Counted from the first letter of the stretch, positions 8,287 through 16,037 are shown. The stretch: 38,872 bases of DNA from Bradyrhizobium sp. BRP22 (GCF_020194175.1 NZ_JADYVX010000052.1:1-38872); one strand, 5' to 3'. Made by a program: numbers and translations. The notes: generated by a model not told the origin, from the letters alone.

Positions 8287-9708
8287 CTACTCGTCCAATA
8301 TCCAGGTGTCCTTGGTGCCGCCGCCCTGGCTGGAGTTGACCACGAGCGAGCCTTCCTTCAGCGCCACCCGCGTCAATCCGCCCGGCACGATGGTGACGCG
8401 CTCGCTGCCGGTCAGCACGAACGGGCGCAGATCGACATGGCGTGGCGCCAATCCTTTCTCGGTGCAGGTCGGGCAGGTCGACAGCGCCAATGTCGGCTGG
8501 GCAATGAAGCCTTCGGGCTCGCGCTTGAGCTTGTCGCGGAACGCCTCGATGGTCGCCTTGGTCGCGGCCGGCCCGATCAGCATGCCGTAGCCGCCGGAGC
8601 CGTGCACTTCCTTCACCACGAGATCGTCGAGATGGTCGAGCACATAGGCGAGATCCTGCGGCTCGCGGCAGCGCCAGGTCTGCACGTTCTTCAGGATCGG
8701 CTCTTCGGAGAGATAGAATTTTACGATGTCGGGCATGTAGGAATAGATCGCCTTGTCGTCGGCGATCCCGGTCCCGACCGCGTTGGCGAGCGTGATGTTG
8801 CCGGCGGCATAGGCCGACATCAGCCCGGGCACGCCGAGCGCGGAGTCCGGGCGGAAGGTGAGGGGATCGAGGAAGTCGTCGTCGACGCGGCGATAGATCA
8901 CATCGACACGCTTCAGCCCCTCGGTCGTGCGCATGAAGACTTCATCGTTCTTGACGATGAGGTCACGCCCTTCGACCAGCTCGATGCCGAGCTTGTCGGC
9001 GAGGAAGGAGTGTTCGTAATAGGCGGAATTGTAGATGCCGGGCGTCATCAGCGCGACAGTCGGCTCGGCGGCGGCGCTCCGCGGCGCGACCGAGCGCAAA
9101 GCGGCGAGCAGTTCGTCCGGATAACGCTCGACCGGCGCGACGCGGTGGCGGGCGAACAGATCCGGAAACAGCCGCATCATGATCTCGCGGTTTTCCAGCA
9201 TATAGGACACGCCCGAGGGCGTGCGCGCATTGTCCTCCAGCACGATGAAGTGTTCCGGATCGGTCCGGATGATGTCGATGCCGGCGATATGCACATAGAC
9301 GTCGTGCGGCACGTCCTGGCCGTTCATCTCCGGGCGGAAGACCGGGTTCTGGAAGATCAGGTCTTCCGGGATGATGTTCGCGCGCAGGATGTCGCGGCCG
9401 TGATAAATGTCGCGCAGGAACATGTTGAGCGCGAGCACGCGCTGCTTCAGCCCCTTTTCCAGCAGCGTCCATTCCTTGGCCGACAGGATGCGGGGAATCA
9501 CGTCGAAGGGGATCAGCCGCTCCTGGGCCTCGGAATCGCCATAGACCGCAAAGGTGATACCGATCCGGCGGAACAGGAGCTCCGCTTCCTGGCGGCGATA
9601 TTCCAGCGCATCCGGGGGCGTCTCCGTCAACCAGCGGGAGAGCTCCTGGTAGGCCTGGCGGATTTCGGCGCCGCCTTGGCCGTTCATCTCATCGAACGCA
9701 ACTGCCAT
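8287..9708 (-). CDS. Circularly permuted type 2 ATP-grasp protein
   Basis: A 473-residue member of the circularly permuted ATP-grasp family (DUF404/DUF407 group). Recognisable segments are the RRIGITFAVYGD N-terminal motif, LLEKGLKQRVLALNMFL, GVSYMLENREIMMRLFPDLF, VDVIYRRVDDDFLDP and the glycine-rich nucleotide loop VVKEVHGSGGYGMLIGP (about residues 368-384). It ends in QGGGTKDTWILDE. ATP-grasp enzymes activate a carboxylate as an acylphosphate and join it to an amine or thiol; a peptide or amide ligase role is predicted for this group but the substrate is not known. I placed the start at the ATG at 9708 because GAGGAGG lies 13 bases upstream; another ATG 33 bases earlier has no ribosome site. 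First gene of the triad with the alpha-E and transglutaminase genes. Confidence 0.88.
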   Translation of the reverse strand: MAVAFDEMNGQGGAEIRQAYQELSRWLTETPPDALEYRRQEAELLFRRIGITFAVYGDSEAQERLIPFDVIPRILSAKEWTLLEKGLKQRVLALNMFLRDIYHGRDILRANIIPEDLIFQNPVFRPEMNGQDVPHDVYVHIAGIDIIRTDPEHFIVLEDNARTPSGVSYMLENREIMMRLFPDLFARHRVAPVERYPDELLAALRSVAPRSAAAEPTVALMTPGIYNSAYYEHSFLADKLGIELVEGRDLIVKNDEVFMRTTEGLKRVDVIYRRVDDDFLDPLTFRPDSALGVPGLMSAYAAGNITLANAVGTGIADDKAIYSYMPDIVKFYLSEEPILKNVQTWRCREPQDLAYVLDHLDDLVVKEVHGSGGYGMLIGPAATKATIEAFRDKLKREPEGFIAQPTLALSTCPTCTEKGLAPRHVDLRPFVLTGSERVTIVPGGLTRVALKEGSLVVNSSQGGGTKDTWILDE

Positions 9709-9933
9709 AAATCCTGACTGTCCTCCTCGGCCATGCGCCACAGTGCATGACTTGACGGGATGGTAGCAAGGGGCGGGCCAGCGGGATATGCATTGGCTGG
9801 CGACATTTGGTATGGGTGTCTCAAGGGGCTGCTCGAAAAACCGGCTGCCGTCTGCTTATTTCGGCAGCAAAGACCTGCGACTTCAAGGTGCTGCATCGGC
9901 AGGGCCGGGGCGGGAAAGGGTGAGGAAGAGACC

Positions 9934-10671
9934 ATGAGCGAGATCGTCACGGCGGGCCTTCTGGTGATCGGCGACGAGATCCTGTCCGGCCGGACCAAGG
10001 ACAAGAATATCGGCTTCATTGCCGAATACCTGACCAATATCGGCATCGACCTGAAGGAAGTGCGTGTCGTCGCCGATGACGAGCAGGACATCGTCGCCGC
10101 GCTGAATGCGCTGCGTCATCGCTATAGCTATGTCTTCACCACCGGCGGCATCGGCCCGACCCATGACGACATCACCGCCGATGCCGTGGCCAAGGCGTTC
10201 GGCGTCGGCATCGATCACCACCCGGAAGTGGTGGCGCGCTTCCGCGAGCGCTGGAGCGACCAGGACCTGAACGAGGCGCGGCTGCGGATGGCGCGCATTC
10301 CCGATGGTGCCGACCTGATCCAGAGCGCGACCATCCTGGCGCCCGGCTTCAAGCTCGGCAATGTCATCGTGATGGCGGGCATACCGACCATCATGCAGGC
10401 GATGATGGACATCGTCGCGCCGCGCCTGAAGTCGGGCGTGCGCATGCTCTCCGATTCGGTCCGCGCCAATGCGCGGGAAGGCGACATCGGCGGGCCGTTG
10501 CGGGAGATCGCCAAGGCCCATCCCGACACCATCATCGGCAGCTATCCATTCATGGACGAAGAGCAGCGGCCGAACACCAATCTGGTCGTCCGTTCCCGCG
10601 ATCCGGACAAGCTCGCCGCCGCAATGAGCGCGGTGAAGGAGATGCTGGCGAACCTGCAGGCGACACGCTAA
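9934..10671 (+). CDS. CinA-like molybdopterin-binding domain protein
   Basis: A 245-residue stand-alone COG1058 domain, the N-terminal half of CinA. It shows TAGLLVIGDEILSGRTKDKN at residues 6-25 and the TTGGIGPTHDDIT loop at 69-81, the fold shared with MoaB/MogA. The C-terminal nicotinamide mononucleotide deamidase domain of full CinA is absent. In some CinA proteins this domain acts as an ADP-ribose pyrophosphatase, so a role in nucleotide housekeeping is possible; a molybdopterin role is not supported by any neighbour. The ATG at 9934 has GAGGAAGAG just upstream; a longer frame exists but lacks a ribosome site. It diverges from the ATP-grasp gene across 225 bases and is followed 39 bases later by gpt. 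Confidence 0.85.
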   Translation: MSEIVTAGLLVIGDEILSGRTKDKNIGFIAEYLTNIGIDLKEVRVVADDEQDIVAALNALRHRYSYVFTTGGIGPTHDDITADAVAKAFGVGIDHHPEVVARFRERWSDQDLNEARLRMARIPDGADLIQSATILAPGFKLGNVIVMAGIPTIMQAMMDIVAPRLKSGVRMLSDSVRANAREGDIGGPLREIAKAHPDTIIGSYPFMDEEQRPNTNLVVRSRDPDKLAAAMSAVKEMLANLQATR

Positions 10672-10710
10672 AGCGGCGCGGACAGACAGAAGGACTTTGG
10701 AGAGAGAGAG

Positions 10711-11232
10711 ATGGCTGACAGTACCCTCAGCGCGCAGGAGCGGGCGGGCAAGGCCTTCCCGGTGTCCTGGGACCAGTTCCATCGGGACTGCCGGGCGCTG
10801 ACCTGGCGGCTGAACGAGGTCGGGCCGTTCCAGGCGGTGATCGCGATCACCCGCGGCGGCCTGGTGCCGGCGGCGATTGTGGCGCGCGAGCTCGGCGTGC
10901 GCGTGATCGACACCGTCTGCATCGCAAGCTACGACCACACCAAGCAGGGCGATCTTCAAGTCCTGAAGGGCATTTCGGAAGCAACCGCCAAGCTTGGCGG
11001 CGGCACCGGCAAGGGCCTCCTGATCGTCGATGATCTCGTCGACACCGGCAAGACCGGCAAGATGGTGCGCGAGATGATGCCCGATGCCCATTTCGCCACC
11101 GTCTACGCCAAGCCGAAGGGCCGACCGCTGGTGGATACCTTCATCACCGAGGTATCGCAGGACACCTGGATCTTCTTCCCCTGGGACACCGCGCTTTCCT
11201 TCCAGCCCCCGATCCGCGACGGCGCGGCGTAG
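10711..11232 (+). CDS. Xanthine(-guanine) phosphoribosyltransferase
   Basis: A 173-residue type I phosphoribosyltransferase. The PRPP-binding motif LLIVDDLVDTGKT lies at about residues 101-113, and AIAITRGGLVPAAIVARELG, which binds pyrophosphate, precedes it. The length is slightly above the 152 residues of E. coli Gpt, with a short N-terminal extension. It would convert xanthine or guanine plus PRPP into XMP or GMP in purine salvage. The GGAGAGAGAGAG directly before the ATG is a strong ribosome site. It probably shares a transcript with the upstream CinA-like gene (39 bases apart). A long palindromic repeat follows. Confidence 0.87.
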   Translation: MADSTLSAQERAGKAFPVSWDQFHRDCRALTWRLNEVGPFQAVIAITRGGLVPAAIVARELGVRVIDTVCIASYDHTKQGDLQVLKGISEATAKLGGGTGKGLLIVDDLVDTGKTGKMVREMMPDAHFATVYAKPKGRPLVDTFITEVSQDTWIFFPWDTALSFQPPIRDGAA

Positions 11233-11242
11233 CTCTTATCTC

Positions 11243-11391
11243 GCCCCGCTTGCGAGGAGAGGTCGGATCGCATCGTAGATGCGATCCGGGCGAGGGGGAC
11301 TCTCCGCGAATCCATCTGCATTTGTATTCGTGGACAGAGCCCCCTCATCCCGACCTTCTCCCCGTAAGAACGGGGAGAAGGAGAACTAACA
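11243..11391. repeat. Palindromic intergenic repeat block, family B
   Basis: Three nested palindromes occur in order. The first is cggatcgcatc/gatgcgatccg (11264-11288, 3-base loop). Next comes an imperfect pair of gggcgaggggg and cccctcatccc type (11288-11351). The last is a perfect 11-bp stem ccttctccccg/cggggagaagg (11354-11381, 6-base loop). The arrangement is typical of a composite repeat found between many bradyrhizobial genes. The final hairpin could end gpt transcription; its right arm also carries the ribosome site of the next gene. Confidence 0.75.
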
Positions 11392-12036
11392 ATGCCCCTG
11401 CAGAACCGCGTCACGCCAACGGGCGACATCGTCGCAACGCCGCATCGCGGGTTGTTCACTGGCAATCGCGGCATCATCCATGATCCCGCGACCAGGACGC
11501 TGCTCGGCAAACGCTGGTCGAGCCCGGCCTGGCTCACCTGTCTCTGCGAATTCCGCGGATGGCGACGCAGGGTGATGGGTGGCCGAAGCTGGACCGAATT
11601 GTTCTTTCTCGATGAAGCCACTGCGTTCGCCGCCGGCCATCGCCCGTGCTTCTTCTGCCGCCGCGACGATGCCAACCGCTTTCGCGCCGCGTGGGCGCAG
11701 GGCAATGGTACGAAGAACGTCCGCGCCAGGGACGTGGATGCGGTGCTGCATCGCGAGCGGCTCGACCGCGGCAGGAAGCGTCTGCATCCGCTGCCGACGC
11801 CGCTGAAGGAATTGCCTGACGGCGCGATGGTGCAGGCAGGTGACGAGAGCTATCTGATCGTGAGCGGCGAGCCGCTGCGGTGGTCGTTCGCCGGCTATTC
11901 GCGCGGCGGCATCGACGCGGATGCCGCGCTGCTGCTGACGCCGCCATCGACGCTACGCGCGCTTACGGCCGGCTATCGGCCAGTGCTGCATCCGAGCGCG
12001 ACGCAACTCGTAGCCCGGGTGGAGCGGAACGCGTGA
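11392..12036 (+). CDS. Uncharacterised protein with Ada-like cysteine motif
   Basis: A 214-residue protein I cannot assign to a characterised family. Residues 70-91 (LFFLDEATAFAAGHRPCFFC) resemble the end of the Ada N-terminal zinc domain, where the consensus is roughly FF..A..A...AG.RPC.RC. Cys86 and Cys89 form a CxxC, and Cys50 and Cys52 (TCLCEF) lie upstream, so a four-cysteine metal site is possible. No DNA-binding helix-turn-helix or methyltransferase PCHR motif follows. The middle is rich in Arg and the C-terminal third is beta-rich. AAGGAG at 11378-11383, inside the repeat hairpin, is its ribosome site. The last dozen codons lie within a second palindromic repeat that supplies the stop codon. 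Confidence 0.6.
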   Translation: MPLQNRVTPTGDIVATPHRGLFTGNRGIIHDPATRTLLGKRWSSPAWLTCLCEFRGWRRRVMGGRSWTELFFLDEATAFAAGHRPCFFCRRDDANRFRAAWAQGNGTKNVRARDVDAVLHRERLDRGRKRLHPLPTPLKELPDGAMVQAGDESYLIVSGEPLRWSFAGYSRGGIDADAALLLTPPSTLRALTAGYRPVLHPSATQLVARVERNA

Positions 12037-12103
12037 CCCGGGGCGCCTGCGTCAGCGTTTCGCGGGCGGTCCCGGGTTACGCTGGCGCTTCACTCGGGTG
12101 ACG
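12010..12103. repeat. Palindromic repeat, family C, copy 1
   Basis: The element begins gtagcccgggtggagcggaa and ends with the inverted part cccgggttacgctggcgctt. It is the same family as the copy at 25890-25964. The left arm overlaps the 3' end of the preceding coding region and provides its stop codon. Confidence 0.7.
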
Positions 12104-12106
12104 GCG

Positions 12107-12346
12107 CTACCGCAGCGGCTGGCCTTTTTCGTCGACGCTCATGCGGGAGTCGCGCAGCGTCCATTCCTTGATGATCTGGCGGCAGCGCGCGATTTCCGGC
12201 GTGTCGGGTTCTGGATTCTGCGAATGCGTTGTTCGGTCAACCAATGTCTGGCAGGCGTTGAGCTGGTCGCGCTCGCCGGCTTGCGCTGTAAAGCTTGCGG
12301 CGAGCAACGCGACAATGACCAACGCGCGCAACGAAGATATGGACAT
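12107..12346 (-). CDS. Small secreted protein of unknown function
   Basis: A 79-residue protein beginning MSISSLRALVIVALLAASFTAQAG: a short basic start, a hydrophobic core and an AQA-type cleavage site near residue 23. The mature part of about 55 residues is hydrophilic and has two cysteines (ACQTL and ARCRQ), which could form a disulfide in the periplasm. The ATG overlaps the stop codon of the MetE-like gene by one base (TGATG), indicating translational coupling. I do not recognise the family. Confidence 0.6.
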   Translation of the reverse strand: MSISSLRALVIVALLAASFTAQAGERDQLNACQTLVDRTTHSQNPEPDTPEIARCRQIIKEWTLRDSRMSVDEKGQPLR

Positions 12347-13368
12347 CAGGCCAACCGCTGCCGCGCCAGGCTGGCGCCTGCGCCGAGCGCCATCAGCTTG
12401 GCTTCGGCGATGTCGCGCCGCATCGGCGCCATGCCGCAATTGGTGGTCGCGATGATGTTGCTCTTCGGCACGAATTTCGCGACCGCCTCGATCACCTGAA
12501 CCACGTCTTCCGCGGTCTCGACCACGTCGCTTGCGACATCGATCACGCCGGCCTGGACGATCTTGCCCGGCAGCAGCCCAAGCAGCTCGATCGGCACTTT
12601 CGAGTTGCGGCATTCGATCGCGACCTGCTGGATCGCGCTCTTGTCGATCGCAGGAAAGGTCTCTTCATATTGACGCCATTCGCTGCCCAGCGTCTCCTTC
12701 CAGTCGGTGTTGGCCTTGATGCCGTAGCCGTAGCAGATGTGCACGGCGGTGCCGCAGGTCAGCCCCTCTGCGGCGCGCTCCAGCGCCTTGATGCCCCAGT
12801 CGCGGACCTCGTCCATGTAGACATTGAAGGCGGGCTCGTCGAACTGGATCATGTCGACGCCATCGGCCTCAAGCGCCTTGGCTTCCTCGTTCAGGAGCTC
12901 GGCAAAGGCGAAGGCCATCTTGACGCGGTCGCCGTAGTATTTGTCCGCAATCGTGTCGATGATGGTCATCGGGCCGGGCAGGGTGAACTTGAGCTTGCGC
13001 GTGGTGTGGGTGCGGGCGACGCGGGCTTCATCGGCATGGACGCGTCCCCTGAGCTGCAGCGGCGCCACCACCTGCGGTACCATGGCCTTATAGCGGTCCT
13101 TGCGGATGCCCATCTCGACCTTGTGGGCGAAATCGATGCCCTCGACCTTCTCCAGGAAGCCGTGAACGAAATGCTGCCGCGCCTGCTCGCCCTCGGTGAC
13201 GAGATCGATCCCGGCATCTTCCTGCAGCTTCAGCGCCAGCAAGGTGGCGTCGCGCTTGGCGCGCGCAAGCTCGGCGCCTTGCGACTTCCAGGGCGCCCAC
13301 AGCGTATTGGGTTCGGCCAGCCATTCCGGCTTCGGCAAGGAGCCTGCGATCGTGGTTGGAAACAGCAT
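12346..13368 (-). CDS. Cobalamin-independent methionine synthase-like protein (MetE C-terminal domain)
   Basis: A 340-residue protein corresponding to the catalytic C-terminal barrel of MetE alone. The zinc ligands can be read as His210 and Cys212 (VHICYG), Glu252 (AIECRN) and Cys311 (TNCGM), in the order and spacing of E. coli MetE. The IQFDEPA motif (175-181) that holds the substrate is also present. The N-terminal folate domain of full-length MetE is absent, so the methyl donor is uncertain; short homologues of this kind may use another methyl donor or protein partner. The ATG at 13368 has GGGAGG upstream. The adjacent small secreted protein overlaps its stop. It diverges from a glutathione S-transferase across 99 bases; I see no riboswitch there. 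Confidence 0.85.
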   Translation of the reverse strand: MLFPTTIAGSLPKPEWLAEPNTLWAPWKSQGAELARAKRDATLLALKLQEDAGIDLVTEGEQARQHFVHGFLEKVEGIDFAHKVEMGIRKDRYKAMVPQVVAPLQLRGRVHADEARVARTHTTRKLKFTLPGPMTIIDTIADKYYGDRVKMAFAFAELLNEEAKALEADGVDMIQFDEPAFNVYMDEVRDWGIKALERAAEGLTCGTAVHICYGYGIKANTDWKETLGSEWRQYEETFPAIDKSAIQQVAIECRNSKVPIELLGLLPGKIVQAGVIDVASDVVETAEDVVQVIEAVAKFVPKSNIIATTNCGMAPMRRDIAEAKLMALGAGASLARQRLA

Positions 13369-13467
13369 GGATGGCCTCCCTCGGTTCGGATTGAGCGCCT
13401 CTCTGCCATGTCTTATGATCGAGGTACAGAACAAGAAATGTCCATGTGACCGCGCTTTGGGGAAACC

Positions 13468-14169
13468 ATGATCGACCTGCATTACGCGCCGACGCCGAAC
13501 GGCTGGAAGATATCGATCATGCTGGAGGAACTCGGGCTTCCCTATCGGGTCATCCCCGTCAATATCCGCGCCGGCGAGCAGTTTCGCCCGGAATTCCTGG
13601 CGATCAGCCCGAACAACCGGATTCCGGCGATCGTCGACCATGCGCCCGCCGACGGCGGCGAGCCGTTCTCGGTGTTCGAGACCGGCGCGATCCTGATCTA
13701 CCTGGCCGAGAAGACTGGTCGCTTCCTGCCCGCGGATATGCGCGGCCGCTCCAGGGTCATCCAGTGGGTGATGTGGCAGATGGGAGGCTTGGGTCCAATG
13801 CTGGGCCAGCACGGCCACTTCGCGCTCTATGCCGCCGAAAAGATCCCCTATGCGATCGAGCGCTACCGCGACGAGGCGGCGCGGCTCTATGGCGTGCTCG
13901 ACCGCCAGCTCGGCAAGACCGGCGCCTATGTCGCCGGCGAATACTCTATTGCTGACATCGCCTGCTTCCCCTGGACCATGACCCACAAGGCGCAGGGTTT
14001 TTCGCTCGACGACTACCCGAACATCAAGCGCTGGTACGCCCTGGTGCGTGCCCGGCCGCAGGTGCAGGCGGGGCTCGCGATCGGCAAGTTCGTCAAGGAA
14101 CCGTTCGACGAGGAAGCGCGCAAGAACATGTTCGGCCAGCGCGCGAGGGAGATGCTACAGGGAAAATGA
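13468..14169 (+). CDS. Glutathione S-transferase, Nu-class (YfcG/YghU-like)
   Basis: A 233-residue GST. The thioredoxin-like N-terminal domain begins with YAPTPNGWKISIMLEELGL, in which TPNGxK is the hallmark of the YfcG/YghU group, and has a FETGAILIYLAEKTG glutathione-binding segment near residues 67-81. The helical C-terminal domain contains GEYSIADIACFPW. The group mainly shows disulfide-bond reductase and peroxidase activity with glutathione. Its product would be cytoplasmic. It precedes a DsbA-fold isomerase and a quinone oxidoreductase in the same direction, separated from them by a palindromic repeat. Confidence 0.87.
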   Translation: MIDLHYAPTPNGWKISIMLEELGLPYRVIPVNIRAGEQFRPEFLAISPNNRIPAIVDHAPADGGEPFSVFETGAILIYLAEKTGRFLPADMRGRSRVIQWVMWQMGGLGPMLGQHGHFALYAAEKIPYAIERYRDEAARLYGVLDRQLGKTGAYVAGEYSIADIACFPWTMTHKAQGFSLDDYPNIKRWYALVRARPQVQAGLAIGKFVKEPFDEEARKNMFGQRAREMLQGK

Positions 14170-14177
14170 TTCTCTCC

Positions 14178-14277
14178 CCTCATGGTGAGGAGGCGCGCAG
14201 CGCCGTCTCGAACCATGAGGCCCCGATGTCGCCCGTGGCCCATCCTTCGAGACGCGCGTTCCGCGCTCCTCAGGATG
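14178..14277. repeat. Palindromic repeat, family D
   Basis: Two adjacent stem-loops: cctcatggt (14178-14186) with accatgagg (14212-14220), and catcct (14241-14246) with aggatg (14272-14277). The type is common between bradyrhizobial genes. It separates the GST gene from the isomerase gene. Confidence 0.75.
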
Positions 14278-14334
14278 AGTCATCGCAATTGGTCATCACA
14301 AGTGAAACTAAAAGGAACAAAAGGAAACGCCACC

Positions 14335-14946
14335 ATGATCGAATTCTTCTTCGACTGCTCCAGCCCCTGGACCTATCTCGCCTTCCACAACATCCAGCCG
14401 CTGGCAAAGGAGTTCGGCGCCGAGATCTCCTGGCGGCCGATCCTGGTCGGCGGCATCTTCAACACCGTCAATCCGAGCGTCTATGCCTCGCGCGAAGCGC
14501 CGGTGCCGCTGAAGGCGCGCTACATGAAGAAGGACCTCGCCGACTGGGCGCGCTCCGCAGGTCTTGCGATCAAGATGCCGCCGACGGTGTTTCCCGTGAA
14601 CAGCGTCAAGGCGATGCGCGGCTGCATCTGGCTCGGCAACGACAGGATGGTGCCGTTCGCGCGCGCCGTGTTCGAAGCCTATTGGGGCGAGGACAAGGAC
14701 ATTTCGCAGGACACAGTGCTGACCGAGATCTGCAACAAGGTCGGCATCGACCCCGCGAAATTCTTTGCCGGCGTCAGTGAGCAGGCGATCAAGGATCAGC
14801 TCAAGGCCAATACGGACGAGGTAATGGCGCGCGGCGGCTTCGGCTCGCCGACCATCTTTATCGACAAGACCGACATGTATTTCGGCAATGATCGCCTGCC
14901 GCTGATCCGCGAGGCCTTGGCGCGCAAGACGGAGCGCGCGGCCTGA
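14335..14946 (+). CDS. DsbA-fold 2-hydroxychromene-2-carboxylate isomerase family protein
   Basis: A 203-residue kappa-GST-like protein. It opens with IEFFFDCSSPWTYLAF, where a serine (Ser9 or Ser10) replaces the CxxC of DsbA, as in 2-hydroxychromene-2-carboxylate isomerases and bacterial kappa GSTs. A C-terminal GGFGSPTIFI segment supplies the cis-proline and FGNDRLPL follows. The family uses glutathione to isomerise aromatic ring-cleavage intermediates. AAGGAAAC is the likely ribosome site; longer upstream frames start inside the repeat and are unlikely. Its stop overlaps the next start codon (TGATG), so it forms an operon with the quinone oxidoreductase. Confidence 0.85.
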   Translation: MIEFFFDCSSPWTYLAFHNIQPLAKEFGAEISWRPILVGGIFNTVNPSVYASREAPVPLKARYMKKDLADWARSAGLAIKMPPTVFPVNSVKAMRGCIWLGNDRMVPFARAVFEAYWGEDKDISQDTVLTEICNKVGIDPAKFFAGVSEQAIKDQLKANTDEVMARGGFGSPTIFIDKTDMYFGNDRLPLIREALARKTERAA

Positions 14947-15920
14947 TGCCGAAAGCCGTCGTCTGCCGCGAGCTCGGCCCGCCCGAGCGGCTGCGGCTGG
15001 AAACATTTGCGTCGGCGCCATTGAAGCCGGGCGAGGTGCGCATCGCGATCCGCGCCGCGGGGATCAATTTTCCCGATGTGCTGATGGCGGCCGGCGAATA
15101 TCAGCTCAAACCGCCACTGCCGTTCACGCCGGGCATGGAAGCCGCCGGCGATGTGGTCGAGGTGAATGACGCCGGCAGCGTCAAGGTTGGTGACAGGGTG
15201 ATCGTGAAGATGCGCCACGGCGCCTTCAGCGACGAGGCGGTAGCCGCACCGTCGCAGCTCACGCCGCTGCCGTCGAGCTTCGACTATGCTGAAGGCGCGA
15301 CCTTCCTTGCCGCGCACGGCACCGCCTATCACGCGCTGATCGACCGCGGCCAACTCAGGCCCGGCGAGGTGCTGCTGGTGCACGGCGCCGGCGGCGGCGT
15401 GGGTCTTGCCGCGGTTGAGATCGGCAAGCTGCTCGGTGCCGTCGTGATCGCGGCTGCATCGAGCGAGGAGAAGCTTGCGATCGCGAAGGCGAGGGGAGCG
15501 GATCATCTCGTGCTCTACGAGCGCGAGCCGTTTCGCGACGCGGTGAAACGCATCACGGATGGCAGCGGCGCCGACGTCGTGTTCGATCCGGTCGGGGGCG
15601 AGGTGTTCGAGAACTCGATGCGCTGCATCAACTGGGGCGCGCGGCTGCTCGTCATCGGCTTCACCGGCGGCATCGGGCTGGCCCGCACCAATCTGTTGAT
15701 GATCAAGGGCGCCAGCGTGCTCGGCATCCGCGCCGGCGAGGCCGTGCGCAGGAATCCGGCGCTCGGCGAGGTGCGCATCAAGGCGCTGACCGAATGGGCG
15801 GAAGCCGGCAGGGTGCGCCCGAACATCTCGCATCGTCTGCCGCTGGAAGACTATGCAAAGGCGATGCGCCTGCTGCTGGAGCGCAAGGCGATCGGCCGTG
15901 TGGCGTTGATGATGGGGTAG
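14946..15920 (+). CDS. NADPH:quinone oxidoreductase (zinc-independent MDR family)
   Basis: A 324-residue medium-chain reductase of the QOR type. GroES-like N-terminal domain: GINFPDVLMAAGEYQ at about residues 38-52 and PFTPGMEAAGDVV near 58-70. Rossmann domain: LLVHGAGGGVGLAAVEIGKLLGA around residues 142-164, with the AxGxxG-type nucleotide motif. No zinc-binding cysteines of alcohol dehydrogenases are seen. It would reduce quinones or enones with NADPH in the cytoplasm. The start overlaps the stop of the isomerase by one base, which supports a shared detoxification or catabolic role. Confidence 0.88.
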   Translation: MPKAVVCRELGPPERLRLETFASAPLKPGEVRIAIRAAGINFPDVLMAAGEYQLKPPLPFTPGMEAAGDVVEVNDAGSVKVGDRVIVKMRHGAFSDEAVAAPSQLTPLPSSFDYAEGATFLAAHGTAYHALIDRGQLRPGEVLLVHGAGGGVGLAAVEIGKLLGAVVIAAASSEEKLAIAKARGADHLVLYEREPFRDAVKRITDGSGADVVFDPVGGEVFENSMRCINWGARLLVIGFTGGIGLARTNLLMIKGASVLGIRAGEAVRRNPALGEVRIKALTEWAEAGRVRPNISHRLPLEDYAKAMRLLLERKAIGRVALMMG

Positions 15921-15924
15921 TTCT

Positions 15925-16025
15925 GCGTCGTGCTCCGCAAAGGCGGGGCATCCTGTACGCCGAGACCTTTCCGTGAATCTCGATCGCCTCTGGGATACTG
16001 GATCACCCGCCTTCGCGGGTGATGA
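15925..16025. repeat. Palindromic repeat, family H, with terminator-like hairpin
   Basis: The stretch between two convergent genes ends in atcacccgc-cttc-gcgggtgat (16002-16023), a perfect 9-bp stem with a cuuc tetraloop. The preceding ctccgcaaaggcggggcatc part is typical of a bradyrhizobial intergenic element. It could terminate both the quinone oxidoreductase and the lipoprotein transcripts. Confidence 0.6.
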
Positions 16026-16037
16026 CGGACGCTGTCG

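Noticed and set aside
8266..9717. Long plus-strand open frame opposite the ATP-grasp gene
   Set aside because: It mirrors the opposite strand of a well-supported gene, has no ribosome site and a composition (His, Arg, Asp-rich) typical of GC-rich antisense frames.
13369..13467. SAM or cobalamin riboswitch before the MetE-like gene
   Set aside because: The divergent gap is only 99 bases and shows no matching conserved structure.
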